This document shows, in pieces, positions 62,908 through 64,000 of a stretch of DNA of 64,000 bases. Every line of letters begins with the position of its first letter. The first letter of the stretch is position 1. The translations under genes and the position numbers were made by a program. Source of the DNA: CAVZCC01 sp963773765 (GTDB lineage Bacteria > Actinomycetota > Acidimicrobiia > Acidimicrobiales > Microtrichaceae); assembly GCA_963773765.1 (NCBI GenBank), contig CAVZCC010000006.1:124001-188000 (forward strand). The letters are read 5' to 3'. Under the pieces are notes generated by a model. It ran no database searches and had not been told where the DNA came from. It saw only the letters and a list, made by a program, of their open reading frames with translations.

Positions 62908-62923
62908 CGACTCCGCGGAGTCG
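62908..62923. repeat. 16-bp palindrome, second copy
   Basis: CGACTCCGCGGAGTCG again, identical to the copy at 62826-62841; flanking bases differ, so only the palindrome is conserved. Nothing else recognisable lies in this stretch. Confidence 0.8.
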
Positions 62924-63027
62924 CCCGGGTGGAAGGCCAGCTCGGCGCCGGGTCGGCTCGGAGCGCCCGGCCCGGTGCCCTGCTGATCCACGGCATCCCG
63001 GCGGGCATGGCCGGTAGCGTCCCGGCC

Positions 63028-63498
63028 ATGCCCGACAGCCCCGCCAGCCCACCCACCGCGTCCGTCACCATCCGGGCATCGGCCGAGGACCTGTACGACC
63101 TGGTCACCGACGTGGCCAACATGGGCCGGCTCAGTCCCGAGTGCACGGGCGGCAAGTGGCTGGACGGGGCGACCGGCCCCGCCGTGGGTGCCCGGTTCAA
63201 GGGCACCAACAAGCGCGGCCTGATCCGCTGGTCCACCGTCAACCGGGTGGTGGCGGCGGACCGGGGCAGGGAGTTCGCGTTCGAGACCGACGGCAGCGGC
63301 GCCCGGTGGACCTACCGGTTCCAGGCCCAGGGCGACGACACCGTGGTCACCGAGTCACGGGAGATGTTCAAGAAGCGCCCGGCCTCCGCCACGTTCTTCG
63401 CCACCCTCCTCCTGGGGGGCACCGGTGCCCACGACGACGAGATGAACCAGGGCCTGCGGGCCACCCTCGAGCGTCTCAAGGCCGTGGCCGAGGGGTGA
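63028..63498 (+). CDS. SRPBCC-fold (START-like) protein
   Basis: A 156-residue lipid- or ligand-binding fold. TASVTIRASAEDLYDLVTDV opens the helix-grip fold, MGRLSPECTGGKWLDG is the usual turn, FKGTNKRGLIRWSTVNRVVA the middle strands, and EFAFETDGSGARWTYRFQAQ the later sheet. Such proteins bind hydrophobic ligands or act as cyclases; many actinobacterial copies have no known role. ATG 63028 is seven bases after TAGCGT (leaderless); the frame upstream to 62929 is not conserved. Its stop lies in an 18-bp tandem duplication. Confidence 0.83.
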   Translation: MPDSPASPPTASVTIRASAEDLYDLVTDVANMGRLSPECTGGKWLDGATGPAVGARFKGTNKRGLIRWSTVNRVVAADRGREFAFETDGSGARWTYRFQAQGDDTVVTESREMFKKRPASATFFATLLLGGTGAHDDEMNQGLRATLERLKAVAEG

Positions 63499-63516
63499 GC
63501 CGTGGCCCAGGGGTGA
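63481..63516. repeat. 18-bp tandem duplication across a stop and start codon
   Basis: GCCGTGGCCGAGGGGTGA (63481-63498) and GCCGTGGCCCAGGGGTGA (63499-63516) agree at 17 of 18 positions. Both copies carry a GTGA: the first holds the SRPBCC stop and a possible GTG start at 63495, the second a GTG at 63513. Confidence 0.85.
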
Positions 63517-64000
63517 GCGGTCCCGCGGCGTGGAGTGGCTCGGTGCGGTGGATCGGGCCACCCATCGGGCGGTCCCGCACCGCGGGCGAGCGTCGGGTGT
63601 GGCGGTGGGATCCCGCCGACGGTGAGGCCCCGCAGATCGAGGACCCGCCGGGCGCACGCCAGCCCGGACTGGCCCTGTTCGCACCGGACGGCACGCCCTG
63701 GATGGCGCTGGGCCGTCACCCGGTGCGCCACCCCCGCACCCGCCGCGACCCGGCCTGGCACCACCAGCACGTCCTGGAACCGGCCGGCCGGGTGCCCTCG
63801 GCCGCCGTGACCTGGACCGGCGTGGCGGTGTTCCGGGACCGCTTCGGGAACGGCGTGCTGGTGGACCCGTCCGGTGGCGTGCTGGCCCGGGTCGACCGGC
63901 CGGGCCGGGTGCGGACCACGGTCCAGGAGGGTGACGCGGTGGACGTCGATGGTCACCGCTACGGGCTGGAGCCGGTCCTGTTGGACCTGCCGGAAGGGAA
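63495..64000 (+). CDS. Unknown protein, 5' part
   Basis: An open frame runs from GTG 63495 (its GTGA overlaps the SRPBCC stop) or GTG 63513 to the right edge without a stop, 168 codons visible. It reads, for example, RTAGERRVWRWDPADGEAPQ, then GLALFAPDGTPWMALGRHPV and VAVFRDRFGNGVLVDPSGG, with many Trp, Arg and Asp. The pattern of short strand pairs separated by Gly and Asp resembles a beta-rich domain, but I cannot name a family. The coupling to the SRPBCC gene suggests an operon. Incomplete. Confidence 0.6.
   Translation, partial: MSRGPGVSGPAAWSGSVRWIGPPIGRSRTAGERRVWRWDPADGEAPQIEDPPGARQPGLALFAPDGTPWMALGRHPVRHPRTRRDPAWHHQHVLEPAGRVPSAAVTWTGVAVFRDRFGNGVLVDPSGGVLARVDRPGRVRTTVQEGDAVDVDGHRYGLEPVLLDLPEG

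Noticed and set aside
62737..63027. A leftward reading frame (62775-63242) next to the tRNA
   Set aside because: It is antisense to the SRPBCC start region, has no RBS and no recognisable motif; the SRPBCC gene on the other strand is clear.

Overview
The window is about 70% G+C, densely coded DNA from an actinobacterium. Acidimicrobiia (Iamia/Ilumatobacter-like) is my best guess. Reasons: many GTG starts, many leaderless transcripts (a TAnnnT -10 box 6-8 bases before the start codon), a 13E12/DUF222 HNH endonuclease with an SOS box, a DUF3499-like protein, a PIN-PhoH protein, and a catabolic repertoire of acyl-CoA dehydrogenases, crotonases, SDRs, CYP125-like P450s and an IpdC-like flavoprotein of the kind used on steroids and terpenoids. 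The class assignment is inference. I see no prophage, insertion sequence, CRISPR array or rRNA.

Layout. 1-7 kb: end of an amidase, a DHFR-fold reductase, a crotonase/LLM-oxidoreductase pair, a two-domain barrel protein, and a GAF-PAS-GGDEF-EAL protein coupled to a small HPF-like protein. 7-14 kb: a leftward run of thioesterase, SDR and PLP lyase (each overlapping the next), alkylsulfatase-like MBL hydrolase with CorA, and two acyl-CoA dehydrogenases. 14-25 kb: Pro-rich membrane protein, PIN-PhoH, SLC41/MgtE-type carrier, phosphotransferase, FAD oxidase, sulfatase, amidohydrolase, GH3 glycosidase. 25-36 kb: DMT transporter, ArsC-like protein, divergent P450 pair with a TetR gene, aminotransferase, a sugar-type ABC importer without its ATPase, and the IpdC-like flavoprotein. 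36-48 kb: subtilase, HtrA-like protease, HxlR regulator, SpoIID protein, deacetylase and nuclease, degenerate SDR, DUF3499-like protein, class I fumarase, lipoprotein hydrolase, DUF4126 and HdeD-like membrane proteins. 49-64 kb: P-type ATPase, SDR, SOS-linked HNH protein, D-aminoacylase-like amidohydrolase, carotenoid-desaturase-like oxidoreductase, GH29 fucosidase, amidase, crotonase, tRNA-Arg(CCT), SRPBCC protein.

Regulation that can be read from the sequence. Three catabolic genes (crotonase at 2957, amidohydrolase at 21687, IpdC-like gene at 35124) share a near-palindromic operator with the core GAAC(A/G)CGTTC or a close variant, 11-12 bases upstream of the -10 box. It matches the mycobacterial KstR motif TnnAACnnGTTnnA. 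The crotonase looks like EchA19 and the flavoprotein like IpdC, both steroid-catabolism families, so this may be a KstR-like regulon. The divergent P450 pair has a different control region: two perfect, abutting 23-bp repeats, one per promoter.

Sequence quality. Five genes carry one to six frameshifts in tight clusters and two more carry one each: about 21 in all, 18 of them single-base insertions in short G/C runs. Protein motifs are intact on both sides of every shift. Local sequencing or assembly error is more likely than gene decay, but the sequence alone cannot decide. Several genes also end in short tandem duplications that span or follow the stop codon.
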